Positions 8,547 to 17,187 of a stretch of DNA of 64,000 nt are shown piece after piece (position 1 is the stretch's first letter; each line of letters opens with the position of its first letter). The DNA lies in NCBI GenBank assembly GCA_031254645.1, contig JAIRUA010000007.1:248001-312000 (forward strand). Direction: 5' to 3'. A program made the translations under genes and the position numbers. The notes below the pieces were generated by a model that was not told where the DNA came from, did not search any database, and saw nothing but the letters and a program-made list of their open reading frames with translations. The stretch is from Dysgonamonadaceae bacterium. GTDB taxonomy: Bacteria > Bacteroidota > Bacteroidia > Bacteroidales > Dysgonomonadaceae.

Positions 8547-9646
8547 CAATCAAAAAACTCACTATTAAACTTCACTTTATCACTTATAATTTCTCTACTT
8601 ACTAACCTACCGTTTTCGTAAGTTTCGGTATATAATAATTCGCCTTTTCTTCGGGAAGGTAGAATTACGAAACCTTCTTCGGTAAAATCGCGCAGCATTT
8701 GGTAGTAGTGCCATTTGCCAACGGGCAAACCGTCTTTGTATTCGGCTTCAATGTAGAAAGTATTGCTCATATCTACCCATTTACCCTCTCTTGTGTGATT
8801 TTGAACTAAGCCTTGCTCATTGTCATTTTCAAATATACCATTTTGCTCGTAGTAACGTATAAATCTGCCGTGAGGGGTTATTTGATATTTTTGATAGCCT
8901 GCAAAGACATTCCAACCATCATCATCTTCTCCAAATTGCTTGATATGAATAATTCCACTATCATCATAATAAAAAAACTGACTACTTGCACCAATACCAT
9001 CGCTAAATGTATAAGCAACAATAAGGTTGTCGATTATTCTACCATTAAAAATACTGACTAATGATTGAATTTGTGTTGATTCGCCATATTCACAATTAAT
9101 ACATTCTAACTCTGTATCTTCTGTCAAAAAACTGTATAGCTTAAAATCTTGATATTTGACAACATCTATTGCGATTGCTTTAAACTGCTCATTAAGTACA
9201 CCTTTTCTACGAGAAATATTAGGCAGGCAAGGCGTAATGTTGAAAAGCGGACGAAAGTATTTTTTATCAATCATTGTCGCGCTATTTTCATAAAAGTTAT
9301 ACTGCCAAGCAAAGTGAACGTTTAAATCCGTCAGCCACTTATCATTATCAGATTCTTTTTCATTACCCCATCTATACCATTTTTTTTCAAATGTGCTTAG
9401 TAACAGACTATTGCCAACAGGTATCTGAATAGCTTCTGCTATCAATATCATAGCGAGCGAATCAATTTCGCTTGCAGGGGGCAACAAAACAAGAGAGTCA
9501 AGATTATGCAAATAATCTTGACGCAATGTTAATGTATCGCTGTTTTCTAAAACAACGTTTGCAGATTGTCGTTGAGACGCTTGTCCACAACTAACTAACG
9601 AAAAAGCTATTATGGATATAAGTATTATCTTCATCTTCAAAATCAT
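8546..9646 (-). CDS. Lipoprotein, T6SS immunity candidate (tandem copy 1)
   Basis: This 366-residue lipoprotein (MKIILISIIAFSLVSCGQ) has its start codon overlapping the effector stop as TAATG; an ATG at 9634 is an alternative. It is a paralogue of the next gene along almost the whole length: shared segments include ASEIDSLAM, YFRPLFNITP, HGRFIRYYEQNGIFENDNE and GLVQNHTREGKWVD. The C-terminal third has MORN-like repeats. Tandem copies behind one effector gene suggest diversification against variants of the toxin. The strict coupling to the effector supports an immunity role. Confidence 0.67.
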   Translation of the reverse strand: MILKMKIILISIIAFSLVSCGQASQRQSANVVLENSDTLTLRQDYLHNLDSLVLLPPASEIDSLAMILIAEAIQIPVGNSLLLSTFEKKWYRWGNEKESDNDKWLTDLNVHFAWQYNFYENSATMIDKKYFRPLFNITPCLPNISRRKGVLNEQFKAIAIDVVKYQDFKLYSFLTEDTELECINCEYGESTQIQSLVSIFNGRIIDNLIVAYTFSDGIGASSQFFYYDDSGIIHIKQFGEDDDGWNVFAGYQKYQITPHGRFIRYYEQNGIFENDNEQGLVQNHTREGKWVDMSNTFYIEAEYKDGLPVGKWHYYQMLRDFTEEGFVILPSRRKGELLYTETYENGRLVSREIISDKVKFNSEFFD

Positions 9647-11496
9647 TATATTAAATTATCAATAGTATTAACATTAAAAAGACCTGAGTGTAAATGACCA
9701 TTATGGGCGGCATCATTACTGTGTGCCAAATCGTGTAGCCAATTATATCTGCGTCCTGCAATTATTTGTGTAAAATTCCAATCTCGAAAAGCCCTAACTA
9801 AACTCCGTTGGTCATCTCGCCGTCCCATATTGGTGCTATTGAAAGGAATTAGATATACTGTATCGACACTATTTCCATTTACGTGGGTAACACTTGGATA
9901 GCCTGTTGCGTCTCCAAAACACATACCTGTACAGGTAATATCACCTAATTCATATTGCCCTAACACCCCTACAAATGCAGCAAAAGATTCGGGGCTACAA
10001 AATCTTCTTTGAGTTGGTGAAAAAGTATATCCAATAACAATATTATTTCCTATATTTATATTTAAGACATCTGGCATTCTTATTAAATTGACATAAATCC
10101 CTGTTTGAGTATATCTCATAGCTCTAAGTTGTCCGGGAAAACTACGGTCATCTTCACCATTCATATGGTTACCCGTAGTAATAATATTTCCATTTGCATA
10201 TATATAGTTCCATTGAGCAGACCCACCGGCAGGTGCAGCTTCTCTTTGACCTCCGGCAGGAAGATTATTAATATCAACCTGTACTCCGTTATGTCTTCCC
10301 ATTACAGTTGTTCTTGCACATTCTGCAATTCGCGTTTCATTGCCATATTGGTCGTAGTAAAAATAAACAACTTGCTCGGATTGATTATTTCCTACATATC
10401 CTATTCTTCTTCTCTCATTATTATGTTCAGCTAAGAAATTATACGTACTATCCCCGTGATATATCTCATAAAAGTTCCTGTTAGCAACAAGAAATCTTTC
10501 GAGGAAAGTACCTGTAAATGACAGTTTGTGGTTGTTAGCGAAAGAAGCACGTTCGGTATTGGCTCTTTGTACAAGTATTTGCCAATTTATGTTCTCATTG
10601 GTTTCTCTTGCCAATCTATCAAATGCCGCACGGTTTTCGGGGCGAAGTTGCAGTTTGATAATCGCTTTGTCGGCGTGGTCGGCTTCAAGATTGGTGTAGT
10701 TGTGCGTACCTGCATTATTATTCAACGCAGCAAAATTGCCTATTGTGGTGGCAAATACACGTTCGGCAGCATATTGATTTCCATTAAAATACATCAATTC
10801 CTGTGCATTTTGTGCAATATTTTCCGCTCTTTCGGGTTGTCGAATTACAATAGTGCCTGTGCCTTGTAATGAGGGTATCCGACGTTCTTCTATTTGTAAG
10901 AGTAGCGAGGGTCGTTGGCTGAGTGGGTTTGTAGCAGCTACTTGCAAATTTTCCCCTCTCATATTCAGCGTTTCAACCACCAAATAAACTGTTTTGCCCA
11001 AAATAGAGCCTCTAACTCGTTCAAAACTTACACTCGTACCGTTTTCGGCAACATCAACCACTTTCCTTGCAAAATAAGCATCTCTAACCCACGGTTTATT
11101 AACTCGAAAAGTAGATTGCTCGTGAGAATAATCTTCGCGCAACAGCGAATTATCGGCTTTTACAACAGAAACGAGTAAATCTCTCTCCTCCCAATCGCCC
11201 TCAGTTGGAATTGTAAACGGTTCGCTTACTGCTGCGTCGCCTTGCAGAGGTACGTTTATAGGCATCAAAACTTCGTTCGTTTGTGCATCTATTATTTTAG
11301 CGGTAACTGTTATGTTGTCCTCCTCATCGTCTATGTCGTTTTTGTCGAACCACAGGCGGATTTTTACACGTTCGCCTACGTTTGCAACAACAGCAGGCTT
11401 AAAGTCGTCATTGTTGGGTTGTTCTTCTCTTTCCCATTTTGCCTCTGAAATGGTAAAATGCTTATCGACACAGGGTTGTATTACAGGTGTGCTCAT
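9646..11496 (-). CDS. T6SS cargo effector candidate with C-terminal LAS-type peptidoglycan metallopeptidase
   Basis: This 616-residue protein has no signal peptide. Residues of about 1-130 resemble the Ig-like tail of the PAAR-like protein (an ISEAKWE start, then VGERVKIRLWF). Residues of about 135-330 resemble the N-terminal region of the GH19-like effector (RDAYFARK, TVYLVVETLNMRG). The C terminus carries a zinc-site pattern typical of LAS peptidases (lysostaphin/D-Ala-D-Ala peptidase group): H538 and D545 in HVNGNSVD, and H601/H603 in HNGHLH. These enzymes cut peptide crosslinks in peptidoglycan. It is preceded by a DUF4123 chaperone gene and followed by overlapping lipoprotein genes, which is a typical effector cassette. 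The peptidase call is by motif only. Confidence 0.68.
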   Translation of the reverse strand: MSTPVIQPCVDKHFTISEAKWEREEQPNNDDFKPAVVANVGERVKIRLWFDKNDIDDEEDNITVTAKIIDAQTNEVLMPINVPLQGDAAVSEPFTIPTEGDWEERDLLVSVVKADNSLLREDYSHEQSTFRVNKPWVRDAYFARKVVDVAENGTSVSFERVRGSILGKTVYLVVETLNMRGENLQVAATNPLSQRPSLLLQIEERRIPSLQGTGTIVIRQPERAENIAQNAQELMYFNGNQYAAERVFATTIGNFAALNNNAGTHNYTNLEADHADKAIIKLQLRPENRAAFDRLARETNENINWQILVQRANTERASFANNHKLSFTGTFLERFLVANRNFYEIYHGDSTYNFLAEHNNERRRIGYVGNNQSEQVVYFYYDQYGNETRIAECARTTVMGRHNGVQVDINNLPAGGQREAAPAGGSAQWNYIYANGNIITTGNHMNGEDDRSFPGQLRAMRYTQTGIYVNLIRMPDVLNINIGNNIVIGYTFSPTQRRFCSPESFAAFVGVLGQYELGDITCTGMCFGDATGYPSVTHVNGNSVDTVYLIPFNSTNMGRRDDQRSLVRAFRDWNFTQIIAGRRYNWLHDLAHSNDAAHNGHLHSGLFNVNTIDNLI

Positions 11497-11503
11497 TTCT
11501 GTT

Positions 11504-12310
11504 CTATTTGCTGTTTTTTGCGATTGTTTGTACTAAGTCTTTTACTGTGTGATATTCCAATATTTCAGGCTCACGAATACATTGCTTTGTAAATTCTACC
11601 AAAACTGCCTCTTTCATACTTTGGTTAGCTACTTTATTTGCAAAAGTATGAACTTTTTCTTTTAATTCTTCATCACCCAATTCAGCAAATTCGGATTCAT
11701 TGCGTATTAGCTTAAATGCTCGTTGCTTTCGTTCGGAAAACATTGTTACGCTGATATTTTGCATTTGCTCGTCGGTAATTATCCACATATTCAGCCCACT
11801 TGGTTTATTGTTTAGCTCACAGTTTTCCGTTTCCTCGAAATGGAAAACTCGACGGTCGTCTATGCTACTATCTTCGGTGAGTATGTAGTTGATTTCTTTG
11901 AAAAAATCACATCGCTGTACTTCGGTTAAATGTGGAAATACGCAATTGAAGACGCGCGGACTGTAAAAACGGAAATAGATATATGTGCCTTTTTCGTTTT
12001 TCATGCGCAGAAAACGGCGAAAGTGTTTGCGCAGTTCTTCGAGCGTCACAGACGAGTGTAACCACATTACGTGCCTTTTTGCAGGGTCTTGCTCTTTTAC
12101 CCATTTTTCAAATTCGCTGTCTGCTTCTACGCAAAACAAATAAGGGGCTGCACTGTCTAACTCTTTGCCTGTTGCGCCTTTGTATAAAGAGCAACGGTTT
12201 TTGTTTTTTTGCTTTGCTTTTCGCAAGTCGTTCCCCCACAATGCTCCGTCTATCAGTACATAGTTGGGTGGAGGTTGTTGCTCTTTAAGCTGTATTGTTT
12301 CGGTGTTCAT
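11504..12310 (-). CDS. DUF4123-family T6SS effector chaperone (Tap/TEC type)
   Basis: The 268-residue protein has the DUF4123 features: an opening YVLIDGALWGN strand, SLYKGATGKELDSAAPYLF, a Trp-rich WLHSSVTLEELRKHFRRFL segment and YFRFYSPRVFN. Members bind the loading region of a cargo effector and help mount it on VgrG or PAAR. It sits 7 bases upstream of the LAS-type effector gene, which is therefore its likely client. It is soluble and lacks a signal peptide. There is a 48-base gap to the preceding immunity gene. Confidence 0.82.
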   Translation of the reverse strand: MNTETIQLKEQQPPPNYVLIDGALWGNDLRKAKQKNKNRCSLYKGATGKELDSAAPYLFCVEADSEFEKWVKEQDPAKRHVMWLHSSVTLEELRKHFRRFLRMKNEKGTYIYFRFYSPRVFNCVFPHLTEVQRCDFFKEINYILTEDSSIDDRRVFHFEETENCELNNKPSGLNMWIITDEQMQNISVTMFSERKQRAFKLIRNESEFAELGDEELKEKVHTFANKVANQSMKEAVLVEFTKQCIREPEILEYHTVKDLVQTIAKNSK

Positions 12311-12358
12311 AAATTGCTTTATTCGCCTTAAAACTCTTTCCGGTATCTGTTTTGTTTT

Positions 12359-13012
12359 TTACTCCTCTTCAAAATCACTTATAGTGAATTTATGCCCACG
12401 ATTAAACATTTCAAGACATTCCTCTACCGAATATTTTTGAGGGCAATGAAAACTTTCAAAGTTACCGTTTTCTATATCAAAGAAATCATCAAAAACAATA
12501 ACTCCATTGATAGGTTTGTGTACTTTTTTACGAAGTATCTGTAATGCGCTAAATGGCATAACTCCATCCTCAGGAGTGTAAAAGTCATACTGGGAACTCA
12601 ACCAAAATACCAACTCTTCGCTAATGTACAAATGAGAGTTGTTTTTTCTTATCTCTAATCGGTAGAAATCACTACTTACACTGCTCCAAAAATCTAATGT
12701 AGCAGTATTTTGTTCCTCTTTTTCTATATGAACTGTCCAATCGGGTGCTAATCGACAACTATCATTATAGCTCACACCACGTAGAGATACAGGAAGGTAT
12801 ACCGCTATTTTTTTAGATAAAACATAAACAGTATCTATCATATATAAACCACATGTAGGCATATTACAATCAACATAATCAGACATACGACCTATTTCTT
12901 TACCGTCTAAAAAAACGGCATGTCTAAGTTGAGAATAAGAAGCCGCCTGTTGTGCACACGCATTTATCCCTAAAAACGTAAGGAGCAAAAATATTATTAT
13001 TTGTTTATACAT
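12359..13012 (-). CDS. Exported protein, immunity candidate for the GH19-like effector
   Basis: The N terminus MYKQIIIFLLLTFLGINACAQQ is a signal peptide, possibly lipoprotein-type (NAC). The mature protein of about 195 residues has no motif I recognise. Its start overlaps the 3' end of the GH19-like effector gene by 16 bases, so the two are translationally coupled. A periplasmic protein coupled to a cell-wall hydrolase effector is best explained as its immunity protein. The assignment rests on context. Confidence 0.6.
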   Translation of the reverse strand: MYKQIIIFLLLTFLGINACAQQAASYSQLRHAVFLDGKEIGRMSDYVDCNMPTCGLYMIDTVYVLSKKIAVYLPVSLRGVSYNDSCRLAPDWTVHIEKEEQNTATLDFWSSVSSDFYRLEIRKNNSHLYISEELVFWLSSQYDFYTPEDGVMPFSALQILRKKVHKPINGVIVFDDFFDIENGNFESFHCPQKYSVEECLEMFNRGHKFTISDFEEE

Positions 13013-14358
13013 GTTGTGTCATATTTAAAAAATTCTTTTATCCATCTTGTATAGTTTTGTCTTTTGTCAATATCGTTTTCACCACCATTTATTGCCCTTG
13101 TTACGCTTCTGACGTTTGACCTTTCTAATCCTGCATCCATTGCAGTAAGAGTTTGTCTTCGGTATATAGTTGAAAACCATCCCGCAGAATTAAAGGCATG
13201 AAAAAGATTTTCCGAAAGATTTTTCCCAAAAGGCTTTAAGGTTTTGTCATAAAAATCTTGGGTTAATCCTGCCTCTCTCGCCACTTCACTTCTTTTCAAT
13301 AAAGCCTCTACACATTCTTCCGTTGTACTATGCCTATCGTAAATTCTGTAATAAGTTGTATTATTTACATAGTCATAATAGGCTAAGTAATTATAGTTGT
13401 GGGTAATTTGCTTCATTCCTCTTCCTTGAAAATCAACACCTCCTCTATAGTTACTTGGGACATTTGTTGCAGTTCGACCTTCATACGTTGCTCGAAACTG
13501 TTCTGTTTCAAGGTACATTTGAGCAACCATATGGATTTTTCGTTTACAGGTATTGATATTAAACTTTCTAAACATCACATTCATTTCATTTGTGAACAAT
13601 CTTACTTTATTTTTGTTTTCAATAATTTTGCCACTTGTTATGCGTATTGCAGAAATATATTCAGCTTTCAAGTTGAAGAAACTATCTCTAAAAGTCCTAA
13701 ATCTCTCTTCATCTCTTAAATGATAAATCAATTCTATCATTTCTTCCACCGTAAAATCTCTGTTACAATAACAAGCCGCTAACTCAAACGGCTTATCATA
13801 CAAAAAGCACTGATTATTTTCCCCACTTCCACTATATTCTACTCCGCTTTTATTCATTACTTCTACTTTTATGTAGAGAAATGCTCTTTTGTTTGCGGAT
13901 TCAGATAATGCTTGAACCCATTTTTGCTTATCTTCATCGTTTTCGGGCTGCAAAGTTACTTCAAAAATGGTTTGGTCTTCAAATTTCTTTTTGTGGTTCT
14001 CGGAAACCTTATCGGAATAGTTGCCCACTTGTAATTCGGCAGCCTCCGCTTCGCTTCCTTCATATATCAATTTGATAGGGGCATCTATATTTGTCAATAC
14101 GTTTTCGTTCGCAGTGTGGATAGAAATTTTTATGTTTTTATCCTTTATACTTTCGGTTTTTACCACTACATATAACTTTTGAGAAATGATTCCGTTATCT
14201 ATTTTCTCAAAAGTGAAATCGAAATTGGTTGCCGACCTCCTGTTCTCTGTCCTATATGCAAAATAGGCATCTGTTACTTTGAGTGGAGCTACCGGTGTAG
14301 TTGTTTCAAACTGTTGGTCGTTTCCTTCTATTGCTGCGGTTATTACTAATGTACCCAT
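12997..14358 (-). CDS. T6SS effector candidate with GH19-like (chitinase/muramidase) domain
   Basis: The 453-residue protein lacks a signal peptide. Residues of about 25-170 form a loading domain shared with the LAS-type effector (VTDAYFAYR, KLYVVVKTESIKDKN, VTLQPEN). From about 270 the sequence follows the glycoside hydrolase 19/lysozyme-like pattern: VAQMYLETEQF with catalytic Glu284 as the best candidate, GGVDFQGRGMKQITHNYNY, HAFNSAGWF and VTRAINGG. GH19-like T6SS effectors cut the glycan strands of peptidoglycan. The gene starts 4 bases after the PAAR-like gene ends, so it is probably delivered on that tip. The exported protein downstream overlaps it. Confidence 0.75.
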   Translation of the reverse strand: MGTLVITAAIEGNDQQFETTTPVAPLKVTDAYFAYRTENRRSATNFDFTFEKIDNGIISQKLYVVVKTESIKDKNIKISIHTANENVLTNIDAPIKLIYEGSEAEAAELQVGNYSDKVSENHKKKFEDQTIFEVTLQPENDEDKQKWVQALSESANKRAFLYIKVEVMNKSGVEYSGSGENNQCFLYDKPFELAACYCNRDFTVEEMIELIYHLRDEERFRTFRDSFFNLKAEYISAIRITSGKIIENKNKVRLFTNEMNVMFRKFNINTCKRKIHMVAQMYLETEQFRATYEGRTATNVPSNYRGGVDFQGRGMKQITHNYNYLAYYDYVNNTTYYRIYDRHSTTEECVEALLKRSEVAREAGLTQDFYDKTLKPFGKNLSENLFHAFNSAGWFSTIYRRQTLTAMDAGLERSNVRSVTRAINGGENDIDKRQNYTRWIKEFFKYDTTCINK

Positions 14359-14361
14359 TTG

Positions 14362-15156
14362 TTAATCCTCCTCATATTCTAATACAAAGTTATCAATATA
14401 AGCAGTATCATCACTCTCAACAGTTAGTTCCGTAAATTTTAATGATTCTTTTCCTCCTTTGAATTTACGTTTATCCTTGTCTTTGATTTCAACCGATATT
14501 TTTTTGCCTACACCGCCTTGTTCTACTTCCACACACAAAGTAACTTTTTGATTTTCTTCCAATTCTTCTAACTTTCCAGAGTTACCGTTCTCGTCTCTCC
14601 AACAAACTTCCAAAATTTTCGGATTTTCCGCTACTTTTCGCTGTGCTTCGTCGGACGACTCACATTCTTCACAAAAAGGCGTGTCTTCTTCCGCCGCTTT
14701 TTGCAGCACTCTGGTTTGTGTCATTACAGGTTTCCACCTCACGTATGGCTTTGTAATGCCTGTTGCGCCTGTTTGGGTTTTGTTTTGTCCCGGATTGGTT
14801 ATTTCAATGATACCTGCCCAAGTGCAAAACAGTTTATCACCGTCCAACAGAGCAGGTTGTCCTTTTACCAATACATTGAATTTGCCCGGCATCCACGGCG
14901 ATGGAGTATTGGGCATACAGGGCATTGGGCGCAATACGCCCCAATTGGCAGCCGTTGCCGCCGCTACGGTTGGGTTTGCCAATGAACGGCATTGCCCAAA
15001 GGGTTTTATATTGATAAATGGTTTGTGGTCGGCAATGTTTGCCTTGCACTTTCCACCCATTTGCACTTGACTGCCGGCGTGTATGACTCCCAAGTCCGAC
15101 ATCATACTGCCCATCGAACATTTTAATTTTGCGCCTGCACAAACGTAATATGGCAT
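14362..15156 (-). CDS. PAAR-like (DUF4280) T6SS spike-tip protein with C-terminal adaptor domain
   Basis: The N-terminal half matches PAAR-like DUF4280 proteins: it starts YYVCAGAKLKCSMGSM, has repeated Cys, NTPSPWMPGKFNVLVKG and ALLDGDKLFCTWAGIIEI. The C-terminal part of about 90 residues (from ILEVCWRDENGN) is a predicted Ig-like sandwich. It resembles the N terminus of the LAS-type effector and probably docks cargo. PAAR-like proteins cap the VgrG trimer. The gene follows vgrG by 15 bases and precedes the GH19 effector by 3. Confidence 0.85.
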   Translation of the reverse strand: MPYYVCAGAKLKCSMGSMMSDLGVIHAGSQVQMGGKCKANIADHKPFINIKPFGQCRSLANPTVAAATAANWGVLRPMPCMPNTPSPWMPGKFNVLVKGQPALLDGDKLFCTWAGIIEITNPGQNKTQTGATGITKPYVRWKPVMTQTRVLQKAAEEDTPFCEECESSDEAQRKVAENPKILEVCWRDENGNSGKLEELEENQKVTLCVEVEQGGVGKKISVEIKDKDKRKFKGGKESLKFTELTVESDDTAYIDNFVLEYEED

Positions 15157-15171
15157 AACTTTTAAATTGTT

Positions 15172-17160
15172 TTAATTTTCCTTTAATTGTAAACCTTTTG
15201 CTTCCAATCCTCTTGTTCCCTCTAACTTCATATTGTCTGCTTTTTGTTCGTGTGTCTTTGAAAACAGTTGCATTTTATCGGAAGCTTCTTCAAGAATGTT
15301 TTTGGCTTTGAGTTGATAGTTTTTTGTAACCTTTACTTCGTTATTGCCTCCTACATCAATGATTTGGTCTTTGGTTACAATTACCGTATTTTCATTTTTT
15401 ACAGTAGTAGTCATATCTTTTGTAACAGTTACCTCAATATTATTTTCTGCAATTGCCGAAATATCATTTTTTGCATCTAATGAAATATCAGTAGCTGCCT
15501 CCAACGTAATACTCTCTTCTTTGGTTGTTACTATGATATTTTTTCCTGCTGTCAATTTAATATTTTCATCAGCCTCCAACTCAATATCGCCTTTCGAGTG
15601 CAATGTTATTTTTTGCTCATAAGCAGAAAAAGTAAGTGTAAAATTCCTCTTTTCATCGTGGTCGTATATCTCAATTTTCTCTTCTCCTTCGGTGTCGTGA
15701 AATTCTATGGTGTGTCCGCTTCGGGTGCGAATTGCCTTAATATCATCTTTTTCGGAATACCATTTCTCTCCATCGGGGCGTTGCTTTCCGTGATAGAGCG
15801 TACCAATAACATACGGTTTTTCGGCATTACCGTTTTCAAAACCTACGATTACTTCTTCGTCAATTTCAGGAATGAAGTAGAAGCCTTTGTCGCCGCCGCC
15901 GTGTGGTTGGGCAATGCGAATCCAAGGGGTCATCAAATTAGCGTCTTGTTCTTGTTGCCAAAGGAATTGTACGCGAACGCGACCAAGTTTTTCGGGGTCG
16001 CGGTTGTCTTTTACTACGGCGCGTTGGGTGTTGGCTTTGGGGCTGCAATCGCCGTAAGTGTAAGGTGGGTATTCGCAATCGGCAGGGATAGCGGTAAATT
16101 GGTTGTAGTAAGTACCATTCTCGTCAATAGCGTGTACAATGCCGTAAACGAGCAGCATTTCGTGTTGGTATCTGTCTGTCTTATTACTTTCTGCTTCGTA
16201 ACTCTCTTTAATGCGGATAACGCTGCCTATTTGTAAATCGGCACGGTGCGACGTTCCTATGCACTTCATCATTTGTGATTTTTTGCCCAAACCGTGTGCT
16301 TTCGTCGAAAATGCGGTTTCGTCAAAACTTCCTTCCGCCGAAGAAACTTGCAGGTGCGCAAAAGTTGCCTTTTCATAAAGCTGTTCGGAACTTTTATAAA
16401 CAACATCGGTCATCGGGTGCAGGTCGCCTCCTGTGAAAGACGAGACTTCGGTTTTCGGGTTTTCATACTCCAAATAGTTGTGTTGGGCGTGCGAAAAATT
16501 AAGGTGCTGCATATCCAACAGGTATTGGTAGTTGAGAATATCATAGCCGAGTTTCAATTCAATGCACTCGGATTTTTTGATTTCCCCGAACACCATTTTT
16601 TTGCCGTCGTAATACAGCCATTCGCCGAAACGCAGGGCTAAACGTTTCAAAAAGGCGTAGTTGCTTTCGTTGTATTGCACAATATAGGGAATTGCCTGTC
16701 CCATACGAGGACTGTTTTGTATATCAATTTTGTATGGATTGAGTGTTTTGGAAACAATATCTTTCAATGTTTCGTTTTCGTATGAATAACAATGAGGATT
16801 GTCGTGTAGCAAACGGTCGGGACTATATGCAACTACTTCTATTGCCATTTCAGAGTTTAGGTCTTGTCGCACAACATTCATATTGAACACAATGCCTTGA
16901 AACGACACTGCGTCGTTACACCGTTTGGTGGCATCAGTCCGTTGAGTGATTAAAGAACACGTAACCTTCTTGCCCAACAACTCTTTTGATAAAGAAAGAC
17001 GAATGTCGTTAGCAGCTTCTGTTGTTGTTTTTTTAAACATCAAAAAACGCAACTTGCTCGGTTGGTATAACTGTTGCTCTAAACCAAGAAACGTGAAGTT
17101 GTATTCTTTGAATTGCTCACTGTCAATACTGATTTTATAATAATCTACTTTTAATGCCAT
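15172..17160 (-). CDS. vgrG: T6SS spike protein VgrG (TssI)
   Basis: The 662-residue protein has the VgrG layout. A phage gp27-like N-terminal half includes FLKRLALRFGEWLYYDG. An OB-fold/gp5 region follows with DPEKLGRVRVQFLW and GDKGFYFIPEIDEEVIVGFE, then GNAEKPYVIGTLYHG. A C-terminal beta-helix of repeated short strands (GDIELEADENIKLTAGKN and similar) completes it. VgrG trimers form the puncturing tip that carries PAAR proteins and effectors. No extra toxin domain is fused at the C terminus. It is the first gene of the tip/effector block. Confidence 0.93.
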   Translation of the reverse strand: MALKVDYYKISIDSEQFKEYNFTFLGLEQQLYQPSKLRFLMFKKTTTEAANDIRLSLSKELLGKKVTCSLITQRTDATKRCNDAVSFQGIVFNMNVVRQDLNSEMAIEVVAYSPDRLLHDNPHCYSYENETLKDIVSKTLNPYKIDIQNSPRMGQAIPYIVQYNESNYAFLKRLALRFGEWLYYDGKKMVFGEIKKSECIELKLGYDILNYQYLLDMQHLNFSHAQHNYLEYENPKTEVSSFTGGDLHPMTDVVYKSSEQLYEKATFAHLQVSSAEGSFDETAFSTKAHGLGKKSQMMKCIGTSHRADLQIGSVIRIKESYEAESNKTDRYQHEMLLVYGIVHAIDENGTYYNQFTAIPADCEYPPYTYGDCSPKANTQRAVVKDNRDPEKLGRVRVQFLWQQEQDANLMTPWIRIAQPHGGGDKGFYFIPEIDEEVIVGFENGNAEKPYVIGTLYHGKQRPDGEKWYSEKDDIKAIRTRSGHTIEFHDTEGEEKIEIYDHDEKRNFTLTFSAYEQKITLHSKGDIELEADENIKLTAGKNIIVTTKEESITLEAATDISLDAKNDISAIAENNIEVTVTKDMTTTVKNENTVIVTKDQIIDVGGNNEVKVTKNYQLKAKNILEEASDKMQLFSKTHEQKADNMKLEGTRGLEAKGLQLKEN

Positions 17161-17187
17161 AATATATTGTGTGTTTATTTTTCTATT

